NCBI GenBank assembly: GCA_030041415.1
Contig: JASHNX010000017.1
Coordinates: 1 to 47,578, forward strand
Reading direction: 5' to 3'
DNA from: Candidatus Sulfotelmatobacter sp.
Lineage (GTDB): Bacteria > Acidobacteriota > Terriglobia > Terriglobales > Acidobacteriaceae
Length of the DNA: 47,578 nt
The notes under the pieces were generated by a model. It was not told the origin of the DNA and did no database searches. It saw nothing but the letters and a program-made list of their open reading frames with translations. Position 1 is the first letter of the stretch, and each line of letters begins with the position of its first letter. A program made the position numbers and the translations under genes. Below are positions 36,613 to 44,871 of the stretch, one piece after another.

Positions 36613-36671
36613 AGTTTGGAAAGGCCGCTGCAATATCACAGGTGCCGCTTCGGCGGCGCCCTCCCCAAACT
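36613..36671 (+). promoter_or_regulatory. Sigma-54-like element and nested hairpin in the leader of the SBBP protein gene
   Basis: Two overlapping signals. TGGAAAGGCCGCTGCA (36617-36632) has GG and GC exactly ten bases apart and 9 of 12 matches to the sigma-54 consensus; transcription would start near 36644. Separately, AGTTTGG (36613-36619) pairs perfectly with CCAAACT (36665-36671), enclosing GGTGCCGC-TTCG-GCGGCGCC (36641-36660), an 8-pair stem with one G-U and a C(UUCG)G tetraloop. If transcription starts at 36644 the outer stem could not form, so the two readings compete. The inner hairpin lies just before the start codon either way, though its first bases would be lost. Confidence 0.4.
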
Positions 36672-36691
36672 TTGAAATGGGAGAAACTCAA

Positions 36692-39600
36692 ATGCGACTC
36701 AATATCTTGGCCATACTTATCGCGGTGACCATCGGAACGCTATCGGTATCGGCGCAACAGGCTGCCGTGGCACAGAACGCGCGGCCAACTCCTCAAGCCG
36801 TCCAGAATTACGGCCGTTTGCCGCTGACTTTTGAGGCAAACCACGGACAGGCCGCGGGGCAAGTCAAGTTTCTCTCTCGTGGGCACGGATACACCACGTT
36901 CCTTACTGCCGGCGGCATGGTACTCAAGCTGCGTGCGTCGCATGTCGAGTCGTCTTCGAACAAAAACGGCTCGCAGACTGCAAACTCGCAGTCTTCGACG
37001 CGCGCTACGTTGCAGTTCCGGCTGATCGGTGCGAATAACAATCCGCAAGTTGTCGGCGAAGCTCTGCAACCCGGCCGCGTGAACTATTTCATTGGCAAAG
37101 ATCCTTCGAAGTGGAACACGAATGTTCCCACCTACGGTCGTATTCGTTACAAGGATGTCTATCCGGGAATCGATCTCGTCTACTACGGCAATCATCAACA
37201 GCTCGAATATGATTTCGCGGTCGCTCCTGGAGCCGATCCGCGGAAGATCCAATTCCAGATCAATGGCGCCAACCAGATTTCGCTCGACGAGCAGGGCGAC
37301 CTGGTGCTCAGCGTCAATGGCGCAAAGCTTCACTTCCAAAGCCCGGTTGTCTATCAGGAATCCAATGGGAAGCGCACGCCAGTCGTCGGTGGCTACGCGA
37401 TGAAAGATGAATCGCATATCGGATTTCAAGTTTCGAACTTCGATGCCAGCAAGCCTCTTGTGATCGACCCGGTTTTGGTCTACTCGACTTATCTCGGCGG
37501 CAGCGGGACCGATCAGCCAACCGGTATTGCGGTTGATAACTCCGGAAACGTTTACGTTGCCGGCTACACTGATTCTGCAGATTTCCCGCTGGCTTCTTTG
37601 GGTTCGCTTCCAACGAACACCGACCACGTTTTCGTGGCTAAGTTGGATCCTACCGGATCGAACCTCGTTTACGCGGATTACATCGGTGGCAACAGCGACG
37701 ACTATGCGGTCGCTTTGGTTTTGGACAGCGCCAACGAAGTCTACGTCACTGGCAGCACGCAATCGAGTAACTTTCCGGTGGTGAATGCATACCAGTCTCA
37801 ACAGCCCGGTCCCTATACAGGATTTCTCAGCAGGATATCGGCGGACGGTTCTGCCCTTATCTATTCGACCTATCTCGGTGGCAACAACTACGATCAACCG
37901 GCAGGCATCGCGATTGATAACTCCGGCGAAGTAATGGTCGCGGGATATACGCAATCGCTGAACTTTCCGGTAGCCAATGCCTACCAAACCACTGCCCAGG
38001 CCAACCAGGGCGGCATCTATGGAACCTACGGCTTCCTGACGAAATTCAGTGGCGACGGATCTTCTCTCGTCTATTCAACCTACTTGTCTGGCAATTCGAA
38101 CGTTGAAGAGGGTGGCTGCTGCTGGGTATCGCCGTTCAGCACGATCAACGCCGTTGCAGCAGATTCGAACGGCAATGCCTACGTCACCGGCACGACCAAT
38201 ACCTACAACTTCCCGGTCACGTCTGGCGCTTACGCTACCACAAACAATGCACAACAGAACGCGAACGTCGCCTTCACCAGCAAGTTCAATAGTGCCGGCG
38301 GCCTCGATTACTCAACATATTTTTACGATTCGAGCGGCTACCCGGTCTCAACTGCCGCCATCGCTGTGGATAGCACAGGTTCCGCTTATGTCACCGGCAG
38401 CGCATACAGCGACAGCACGTTCCCGGTAACTACTACTAGTATCTGCAACCCAACCAACAGCGGCTTGGCTTGCAGCTTTGCGTTCGTGACCAAATTCAAT
38501 CCAACGGCTTCCGGACTGACCTACTCGACGTTTCTTGGCGCCAACAATAATGCAACTCCGGAATCGATCGCGCTTGACGCTAACAACGACGCTTACGTAC
38601 TAGCATCCTCGAGCAGCTCTTCGTTTGCCGAAGTGAATGGGATCGAAGCTTACGACAGCCAGGATGACGTGATGCTTGTCGAAATCGATCCTGATGGAAG
38701 CAGCCAGCTCTTCGCTACCTATATCGGAGGCAGCGGCGATGACGAACCGAGCGGAATCGCGGTCGATGCTGACGGCAATATGTACGTCGCCGGCTCGACC
38801 GACTCCGACGATCTCCCGACCACGCAGGGAGCTTTCCAAACTGTAACCGGCGGAAATACCGATGCCTTTATTGCGAAGATCGGACCGGCATCGGCTCCTG
38901 CTGTTTCTCTGACCCCGTATTCCCTGCAGTTCGCCGCAACCGCGGTGAGCTCCATCAGCCAGGCTCAAACGGTTCTACTTCGCAATATGGGCAGCGCGGC
39001 ACTGTCGATTTCATCGATCACCGCGAGCGGCAATTTTGCAGAAACCAACGATTGCGGAAGCAGCCTGGCTGCGGCCAGCAGCTGCACGATTTCGGTAACG
39101 TTCACTCCAACCGCGCAGGGCGCAAGCTCTGGCTCGATTGCGGTTGCGGACGATGCATCAGGAACGCCACACACGGTTGCATTATCCGGAGTTGGCGACG
39201 GCGGCAGCAGCGGCAGTCCAGCTGCCGATGCCGTCCTCACACCGGGTAGCTTGACCTTCTCGAGTACTCCCGTCGGCCGCTCCGGGTTATCTCAATCGGT
39301 AACTCTTACGAATGCCGGAAACGCCTCGCTAACCATCAGCAATATCCAAACTAGCGGCGACTTCAGCCAGACTAACACTTGTTCCAACTCGCTGTCCGCT
39401 GGCTCTTCCTGCAGCATCAGCGTGGTTTTCACGCCGAGCACCGAAGGAACTCGGACCGGAAACCTGACCGTCACCGACAACTCGCAAACTAGCACCCAGA
39501 CCGTAAGCTTGACCGGCACCGGCACGGCTGGAACTCTGGTTGTCACATCGAGCAGTCTCACATTCTCCAGCGTGCAGGTCGGCTCCAGCGCATCGCAGTC

Positions 39601-40657
39601 CGTTACTCTGAGCAACACGGGAAATGGTCCGGTAAGCATCAACGGCCTTCAGATCACCGGAGACTATGCGCAAATCAACAACTGCCCGAGCCCGATTAAC
39701 GGTGGGGCGAACTGCACGATCTCCGTGGTGTTCACTCCGACGACCACCGGAACTCGCAATGGCACTCTGACGCTGACCAGCGGCGCGCAGAACACTCAGC
39801 AAACCGTCAGCCTTTCTGGCACGGGCATCCAGGGCGACCTGGTTGTGAGCCCGACCTCCCTCGCATTCTCCAGCACACCGCTGGGAACGTTAAGCGCGAG
39901 CCAGGTCGTTACTTTGAAAAATTCTGGCAGCGCTTCGTTGAGCCTCAGCGGCGTGCAGATTGCGGGAGATTACAAAGACACAAACAACTGCGGCACGACT
40001 CTCGCCGTGGGCGCCACCTGCACGGTGAGCGTGACATTTACTCCGACAGCAACTGGCATTCTCAGCGGCAGCTTGACCATTAGCAGTTCCGTTGGTTCTC
40101 CTCAGACCATCGCGTTATCCGGGACCGCGTCGGATTTCACCTTGACCAGCTCAGCGATCAGCAGTTCGATCCAACCGGGTGCGAGCGCGACCTACACGCT
40201 CACCGCCACGGCTGTTGGGGGCTCGTTCCCCGATGTGGTTGCTCTCGGCTGCAGCGGATTACCGGCGCACGCAACCTGCAGCTTCTCGCCCGCTTCGATT
40301 ACTCCGGGCGCGACCAAGGCAACCACAACCCTGACGATCAGCACCACGGATTCCGTCGCAGAGAATACCCCCGCGATTCCGGCACACCAGAAACCGATGA
40401 ACAGTCTCTGGATGCAGGTTCAGGGTCTCGGATTAGTCGGAATGGTACTTGCGAACGGGAAAAAGCGCTCCAGAAAAGCAGCAATCCTCGTACTGCTCGT
40501 TCTCCTCGTTCTCGGAATGATATTCATGACGGGATGCGCGGGTGGAACGGGAATCGCTCCGGTAACCTCGAATAATCCGCAATCGTTCACCATCACCGTT
40601 ACAGGTACATCGGGATCACTCCAACACTCTGTCCCGGTAACGTTAACCGTACAGTAG
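36692..40657 (+). CDS. Large secreted SBBP-repeat / choice-of-anchor-D protein with C-terminal membrane motif
   Basis: 1321 residues from the ATG at 36692 (GGGAGA seven bases upstream); an ATG at 36677 is in frame but has poor spacing. The signal peptide ends near SVSAQ. Residues ~30-260 form the N-terminal domain common to these proteins (RLPLTFEANHGQAAGQVKFLSRGHGYTTFL, GIDLVYYGNHQQLEYDFAVAPGADP). About seven SBBP repeats follow (YSTYLGG..., D.P.GIAVDNSGNVYVAGYT). From ~735 there are about four choice-of-anchor-D/Hydin-like repeats of ~100 residues (L.FSST.VG..S..QSVTL.N.G...L.IS.I...G.F..TN.C), then an Ig-like domain. Near the end two hydrophobic segments flank KKRSRK, and a lipobox-like MTGCAGG precedes a last beta stretch. 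Probably a cell-surface structural or adhesion protein; function unproven. Confidence 0.88.
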   Translation: MRLNILAILIAVTIGTLSVSAQQAAVAQNARPTPQAVQNYGRLPLTFEANHGQAAGQVKFLSRGHGYTTFLTAGGMVLKLRASHVESSSNKNGSQTANSQSSTRATLQFRLIGANNNPQVVGEALQPGRVNYFIGKDPSKWNTNVPTYGRIRYKDVYPGIDLVYYGNHQQLEYDFAVAPGADPRKIQFQINGANQISLDEQGDLVLSVNGAKLHFQSPVVYQESNGKRTPVVGGYAMKDESHIGFQVSNFDASKPLVIDPVLVYSTYLGGSGTDQPTGIAVDNSGNVYVAGYTDSADFPLASLGSLPTNTDHVFVAKLDPTGSNLVYADYIGGNSDDYAVALVLDSANEVYVTGSTQSSNFPVVNAYQSQQPGPYTGFLSRISADGSALIYSTYLGGNNYDQPAGIAIDNSGEVMVAGYTQSLNFPVANAYQTTAQANQGGIYGTYGFLTKFSGDGSSLVYSTYLSGNSNVEEGGCCWVSPFSTINAVAADSNGNAYVTGTTNTYNFPVTSGAYATTNNAQQNANVAFTSKFNSAGGLDYSTYFYDSSGYPVSTAAIAVDSTGSAYVTGSAYSDSTFPVTTTSICNPTNSGLACSFAFVTKFNPTASGLTYSTFLGANNNATPESIALDANNDAYVLASSSSSSFAEVNGIEAYDSQDDVMLVEIDPDGSSQLFATYIGGSGDDEPSGIAVDADGNMYVAGSTDSDDLPTTQGAFQTVTGGNTDAFIAKIGPASAPAVSLTPYSLQFAATAVSSISQAQTVLLRNMGSAALSISSITASGNFAETNDCGSSLAAASSCTISVTFTPTAQGASSGSIAVADDASGTPHTVALSGVGDGGSSGSPAADAVLTPGSLTFSSTPVGRSGLSQSVTLTNAGNASLTISNIQTSGDFSQTNTCSNSLSAGSSCSISVVFTPSTEGTRTGNLTVTDNSQTSTQTVSLTGTGTAGTLVVTSSSLTFSSVQVGSSASQSVTLSNTGNGPVSINGLQITGDYAQINNCPSPINGGANCTISVVFTPTTTGTRNGTLTLTSGAQNTQQTVSLSGTGIQGDLVVSPTSLAFSSTPLGTLSASQVVTLKNSGSASLSLSGVQIAGDYKDTNNCGTTLAVGATCTVSVTFTPTATGILSGSLTISSSVGSPQTIALSGTASDFTLTSSAISSSIQPGASATYTLTATAVGGSFPDVVALGCSGLPAHATCSFSPASITPGATKATTTLTISTTDSVAENTPAIPAHQKPMNSLWMQVQGLGLVGMVLANGKKRSRKAAILVLLVLLVLGMIFMTGCAGGTGIAPVTSNNPQSFTITVTGTSGSLQHSVPVTLTVQ

Positions 40658-40665
40658 TCCTCAAC

Positions 40666-40705
40666 GCTGACCTAAGCGGACCTTACCCCTTCTGCTTAGG
40701 TCAGC
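40666..40705. terminator. Strong 12-pair hairpin after the SBBP protein gene
   Basis: Perfect 12-base arms GCTGACCTAAGC (40666-40677) and GCTTAGGTCAGC (40694-40705) with a 16-base loop, starting eight bases after the stop codon. No T-run follows (CCCCCAATCTT), so it is either a non-canonical terminator or a 3'-end stabilising structure. It separates the secreted protein gene from the REC-HD-GYP gene. Confidence 0.55.
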
Positions 40706-40809
40706 CCCCCAATCTTAGTCATACAGTTATTCCTGCATAACTTCGGTAATTAGCATTCTCTTATCTTTCCGTGCAATTGTTAATAAACGCAACAATAAGG
40801 TGTGGGTAA

Positions 40810-41817
40810 ATGCGATCTCAGTCCCATCAGTCGGTGACTGGAACCATTCTGGTCGCGGACGATCAGCCATCGAATCGCGAACTGCTCGAGGAGTTCCTGT
40901 CGGCGCAAGGATTCAAAGTCATTGCCGTCGAAGACGGGGCTGCGGCTCTTGAGCAAGTGGCCAAGTCACAGATCGATCTCATGCTTCTTGACGTGATGAT
41001 GCCGAGCCTCGACGGCTTCGAAGTCTGCAAGAAAATCAAAAGCAATCCCGAGACGGACCTGATACCTGTTGTCCTCGTTACGGCCCTTTCCGACCGGGAG
41101 AATCGTTTGCAGGGCATCAAGTCAGGCGCCGACGATTTCCTTACCCGCCCGGTTGACCGAACCGAATTACTTGCCCGCGTACGGTCGCTCTTAAAGCTGA
41201 AGTTCCGAACGGATGAATTGGAGCGAGCCGAATCGGTTCTCTTTACTCTCGCTCGCAGTATCGAGGGAAAAGATCCCTATACCCACGGCCATTGCGAGCG
41301 CCTGGCGAATTATTCAGCGCACTTAGGCAGGCAGTTAGGACTGTCCAAAGACGAAATTACCGCGTTACAGCGCGCGGGTATTGTGCATGACGTCGGCAAG
41401 ATTGCTGTTCCCGACGCCATCCTGTTGAAACCTGGCCGGCTTACCGAAGATGAATGGACGGTGATTCGCCAACATCCAACCGTTGGCGAAAGAATCTGCG
41501 CGCCTCTGAAATCATTCCGGTTGGTCTTGCCTATTATTCGCCACCACCACGAAAAGTATGACGGCTCGGGCTATCCCGATGGCCTCCGGGCGGAGGCAAT
41601 TCCACTTTCCGCGCGCATTCTGCAGATCGTCGATGTTTTTGATGCGCTTACGACCGAGCGACCGTACAAGAAAGCGCTCTCCATTGCTGATGCCATGCAG
41701 ACGATACGGGAAGAAGTGAGTAAGGGATGGTGGGATCCGGCGATATTTGGTGAATTTGATCGGTTGATCGCAAACGACGCAACTGGTTTCGCCAAAGGGG
41801 CCACCGCCAGCCGCTAG
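40810..41817 (+). CDS. Response regulator c-di-GMP phosphodiesterase (REC-HD-GYP)
   Basis: 335 residues. The ATG has AAGGTG eight bases upstream. REC covers 12-130 with Asp17-18 and phospho-acceptor Asp61 (MLLDVMMP). The conserved Lys of receivers is replaced by Arg113 (DDFLTRPVD), which may alter phosphorylation-driven switching. The HD-GYP domain has HGHCERL (159-165), the HD pair in GIVHDVGKIAVPDAIL (193-194), HH.KYDGSGYPDGL (GYP 254-256) and a late DVFDALTTERPYK. All metal ligands seem present, so hydrolysis of c-di-GMP to GMP or pGpG is expected. It is followed after about 100 bases by a Cache hybrid kinase on the same strand, a likely phosphodonor, and opposes the diguanylate cyclase at 32809. 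Confidence 0.95.
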   Translation: MRSQSHQSVTGTILVADDQPSNRELLEEFLSAQGFKVIAVEDGAAALEQVAKSQIDLMLLDVMMPSLDGFEVCKKIKSNPETDLIPVVLVTALSDRENRLQGIKSGADDFLTRPVDRTELLARVRSLLKLKFRTDELERAESVLFTLARSIEGKDPYTHGHCERLANYSAHLGRQLGLSKDEITALQRAGIVHDVGKIAVPDAILLKPGRLTEDEWTVIRQHPTVGERICAPLKSFRLVLPIIRHHHEKYDGSGYPDGLRAEAIPLSARILQIVDVFDALTTERPYKKALSIADAMQTIREEVSKGWWDPAIFGEFDRLIANDATGFAKGATASR

Positions 41818-41916
41818 TAAAGAGCTGGCAGAAAAAGTCCGCCGAGGATAATGCAATTAAAGATGACAACGCCGAACGAGGCGCTGTACGAACAAGCGCA
41901 GGCGTAAGAGTTGGGA

Positions 41917-44808
41917 ATGAACGTACGGGAAAAAATCGGCAGATGGACTTCGAAGACCGGATTGCGCCTTCATCTCTTCCTGCTTCTCTTGATGCTTCTG
42001 CCGATTACGTTTTTCGCGTATTGCGTGGCCCACTTGTTGCGCGATGAGGCGCGTTCGCAGGCCGTGGCCGAAGGCAGTCAAATCGCCAGAGTCTCGTCCG
42101 AGCTTCTGGATGACCATTTTCGCCAGAGTAAGGCATTCCTGGAATCAGTGGCCACGGGAGGCTCATTTCGTCGCGCGTGGGAAGCGCGAGATCTCTCCGA
42201 CATTGATTCCCAGTTGCAACAGGCGAGCCGTCTGCGTCCCGACTTTTACTTCATCAGCGTCTACGATCTCGATGGCACTATGCGCGGCATTTATCCGCCG
42301 CAGCCGAGTCTCCTGAATCGCAACTACGACTTCCGGAACTGGTATCAGGGCTTTACCGGTCAACAGAAGCCCTATGTCTCGGAGGTCTATCGGACCCTCA
42401 TTCCGCCGTTCCCTCTGGTCACTGCGATCGCAGTACCGATCACCGACGAGGCTGGGAAAACCATCGGCATCCTGATGGCGCCATTTGCGCTGGATTCCCT
42501 CAATCGAAGCCTGGCCGCGACCAAATTCAAGGGCGGATGGACGATTTCAGTCGTGGATCAGAGTGGGCATCTTGCCGCCGGTCCCAGGATCGATCCTTTT
42601 TCGCAGGAGATCGATCTCAGCCACTATGAACCGGTCCAACAATTGATCCGCGGCCGCACGGGTTTCGGAACATTTTCTCGCGCAGAAAACAAATTTTCCA
42701 CCGCCTACCAGCCAACGGCTGAAAGCGGCTGGGGCGTCTTGGTTGAAAAGCCAACGGCCATTCTCGAGGCCAGTGTTTGGACCGTCGAGCGCTGGGTTTG
42801 GTTTCTAGGGATCGTATTCCTCGTCCTTGGCTTGGCCACCACGATTTTTATCGGCTCTCTTTATTCCCAGCTTGAAACCGGGAATCGATTTCTCGATCTC
42901 TCGATCGATATGTTATGCACTGCTGGGTTTGACGGCTATTTCAAGTACGTAAGTCCGGCATTCGAAACGTTGCTGGGCTTTAGCCGCGAAGAACTGCTCG
43001 CCAAACCGTATCTGGAATTTGTGCATTTCGAGGATCGCCAGGCGACGCGGGCGGAAAGCGGACGCTTGAGCGACGGAAAAGTTACGTTTGCATTCGAGAA
43101 TCGCTATCTTTGCAAAGACGGTACTTATAAGTGGATTTCGTGGAACGCCGTTGCTGTTGAGGAAAAGCAGCTCATTTATGCGGCCGGGCGCGAAATCACT
43201 GAACGCAAGCGGATCGAGCAGGAGCGCGAGCGCTTGACCTCTGAAGTAGAGAAGGCGAACCGCGAACTCGAACTTCGAAACCGCGAAGCCGAGCATGCCA
43301 CGCATATGAAGAGTAAATTTCTGGCCAACATGAGCCACGAACTCCGCACTCCTCTGAACGCAATTATCGGCTTCTCCGATCTTCTCGCCGAAGGAACAGC
43401 CGGCACTCTCAACGCCAAACAGCAGAGATTTGTGAATCACATCAAGCAGGGGTCAAGTCATCTTCTACAGTTGATCAATGACGTTCTCGATCTTTCCAAG
43501 ATCGAGGCCGGCCAGCTTGAAATTCGCTGCGAGAACTTTCCTGTCGCCGAAGCGATCCCGGAAGTTCTTTCGAACATTCGCCCGCTCGCCATGGCAAAAA
43601 ACATCGAGGTCAAGCAGAAGATTCAGACAGGCCGAACCGTTTTCGCCGATCGTGTTCGCTTCAAGCAGATTCTTTACAACCTGCTCAGCAATGCGGTGAA
43701 GTTCACTCCTAAAGATGGAAAGATCGACGTCGTGTGCGCCGAAGAGGGAGACATACTCAGCACTTCGGTGACAGACACGGGCATCGGAATCCGGCCCGAA
43801 GATCAATCCATGATCTTTGAGGAGTTTCGTCAGGTGCTGACCCCGGGCAAAAACCAGGAAGAGGGAACCGGATTGGGCCTCGCCATCACTAGACGCCTGG
43901 TTGAGCGCCAGCGAGGGAAAATTTTTGTGGAAAGCGTCTTCGGCAAAGGCAGCCGCTTCACTTTTACTCTTCCTACTGGAGCACAAACGGGTAGCCCCGA
44001 ACTCATTCGCCCTGCACCTCAAATGCGCCCGGCGCCGGCTGCCGGCAAGCCGCTTATTCTCGTCGTGGATGACGAAGACCCCGCGAGAGAGCTTCTTGCG
44101 AGCTACTTGAGCCCCGATTACCGCATCATAACCGCCAGCTCCGGCGCCGAGGCGCTCAAGAAGGTGTATGAGCTTCGTCCCGATGCCATCACGCTCGATG
44201 TATTGATGGCCGGCGGCAACGGCTTCGAAACTCTGGCTCGCTTGCGGCAAACTCCTGAACTGGCAAATACCCCGGTGATCATCGTGTCCATCGTCGACCA
44301 GCAGCGCGTGGGGTTCGCCGTGGGTGCGGCAGACTACCTCATCAAGCCCATCCGCAGAAACCTCTTGCTCGAAACCATCCGCAAGCACGTGCCCACGAAC
44401 ACTGACGAGGATGATCCCATCCTTCTGGTCGATGACGACGCCGCCAGCCTGCAACTGCTTGAAGAAACCCTGCGCCTTGCCGGATACGAGACGCAGAGCG
44501 TGCAATCTGGTGTGCGCGCTCTCGAAGTGCTGTCGTCGAAAATGGTAAGTGCCGTTGTGCTCGATCTGTTAATGCCCGGTATGGATGGCTTTGAAGTCAT
44601 CCGTCACGTGAGGAAAGAACAGACGTTAAAAGACCTGCCGATCTTCGTCATGACCGGTAAGAGGTTGACCGCGGAAGAATCCGATCTTCTGGCCTGCCAC
44701 ACCCAGGCTCTTTTCCACAAGGCGACTTCTTGCGGTGAGCAATTGATCAGCGAGGTGGGAAGAGTGCTGCAGGTGCGAAAAATGGCAGCCGCCGCCGCCA
44801 AATCGTAG
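41917..44808 (+). CDS. Membrane hybrid histidine kinase: Cache sensor, PAS, kinase core, two REC domains
   Basis: 963 residues from the ATG at 41917 (a TTG six bases earlier is in frame; AAGAG lies six bases before the ATG). Helix 1 is at about 18-40, followed by a periplasmic double-Cache-like domain to ~288 (DFYFISVYDLDGTMRGIYPP, NRNYDFRNWYQG, GWTISVVDQSGHLAAGP). Helix 2 is at about 293-316. The PAS domain is at ~325-432 (CTAGFDGYFKYVSPAFETLLGFS). HisKA has [21 protein letters not shown] (His near 474) and the ATPase domain NLLSNAVKF, DTGIGI, GTGLGLAI. REC1 (VVDDEDPARELL, TLDVLMAGGNG) keeps its Asp but has MAGG in place of the usual MP.(M/L)(D/S)G; REC2 (LVDDDAASLQLL, VLDLLMPGMDG) is canonical. 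There is no HPt, so phosphate must pass to a separate protein. Partner of the HD-GYP gene upstream. Confidence 0.93.
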   Translation: MNVREKIGRWTSKTGLRLHLFLLLLMLLPITFFAYCVAHLLRDEARSQAVAEGSQIARVSSELLDDHFRQSKAFLESVATGGSFRRAWEARDLSDIDSQLQQASRLRPDFYFISVYDLDGTMRGIYPPQPSLLNRNYDFRNWYQGFTGQQKPYVSEVYRTLIPPFPLVTAIAVPITDEAGKTIGILMAPFALDSLNRSLAATKFKGGWTISVVDQSGHLAAGPRIDPFSQEIDLSHYEPVQQLIRGRTGFGTFSRAENKFSTAYQPTAESGWGVLVEKPTAILEASVWTVERWVWFLGIVFLVLGLATTIFIGSLYSQLETGNRFLDLSIDMLCTAGFDGYFKYVSPAFETLLGFSREELLAKPYLEFVHFEDRQATRAESGRLSDGKVTFAFENRYLCKDGTYKWISWNAVAVEEKQLIYAAGREITERKRIEQERERLTSEVEKANRELELRNREAEHATHMKSKFLANMSHELRTPLNAIIGFSDLLAEGTAGTLNAKQQRFVNHIKQGSSHLLQLINDVLDLSKIEAGQLEIRCENFPVAEAIPEVLSNIRPLAMAKNIEVKQKIQTGRTVFADRVRFKQILYNLLSNAVKFTPKDGKIDVVCAEEGDILSTSVTDTGIGIRPEDQSMIFEEFRQVLTPGKNQEEGTGLGLAITRRLVERQRGKIFVESVFGKGSRFTFTLPTGAQTGSPELIRPAPQMRPAPAAGKPLILVVDDEDPARELLASYLSPDYRIITASSGAEALKKVYELRPDAITLDVLMAGGNGFETLARLRQTPELANTPVIIVSIVDQQRVGFAVGAADYLIKPIRRNLLLETIRKHVPTNTDEDDPILLVDDDAASLQLLEETLRLAGYETQSVQSGVRALEVLSSKMVSAVVLDLLMPGMDGFEVIRHVRKEQTLKDLPIFVMTGKRLTAEESDLLACHTQALFHKATSCGEQLISEVGRVLQVRKMAAAAAKS

Positions 44809-44871
44809 CCCATCCGTATCCGCTTATCCGCGCAAGGAGCAAGCTACATCGTGTCTTGGTATGCCTTGTCT

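Noticed and set aside
36613-36691. c-di-GMP riboswitch in the SBBP gene leader
   Set aside because: Tempting because of the many c-di-GMP genes, but the conserved GEMM motifs are not present; only generic hairpins are seen.
36740-37987. 415-codon open frame on the minus strand inside the SBBP protein gene
   Set aside because: It is exactly antisense to a clear secreted repeat protein; its translation is Arg/Val/Ile-rich with no domain and no ribosome site. High G+C in third positions creates such shadows.
39230-40140. DNA repeat array (possible tandem repeat or CRISPR-like)
   Set aside because: The repetition is at protein level (choice-of-anchor-D domains of about 100 residues) with diverged DNA; there are no constant repeats with unique spacers.
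43465-44505. 346-codon minus-strand frame opposite the Cache hybrid kinase
   Set aside because: It is a shadow of the kinase coding strand; no motif, no start signal, and it crosses several well-defined domains.
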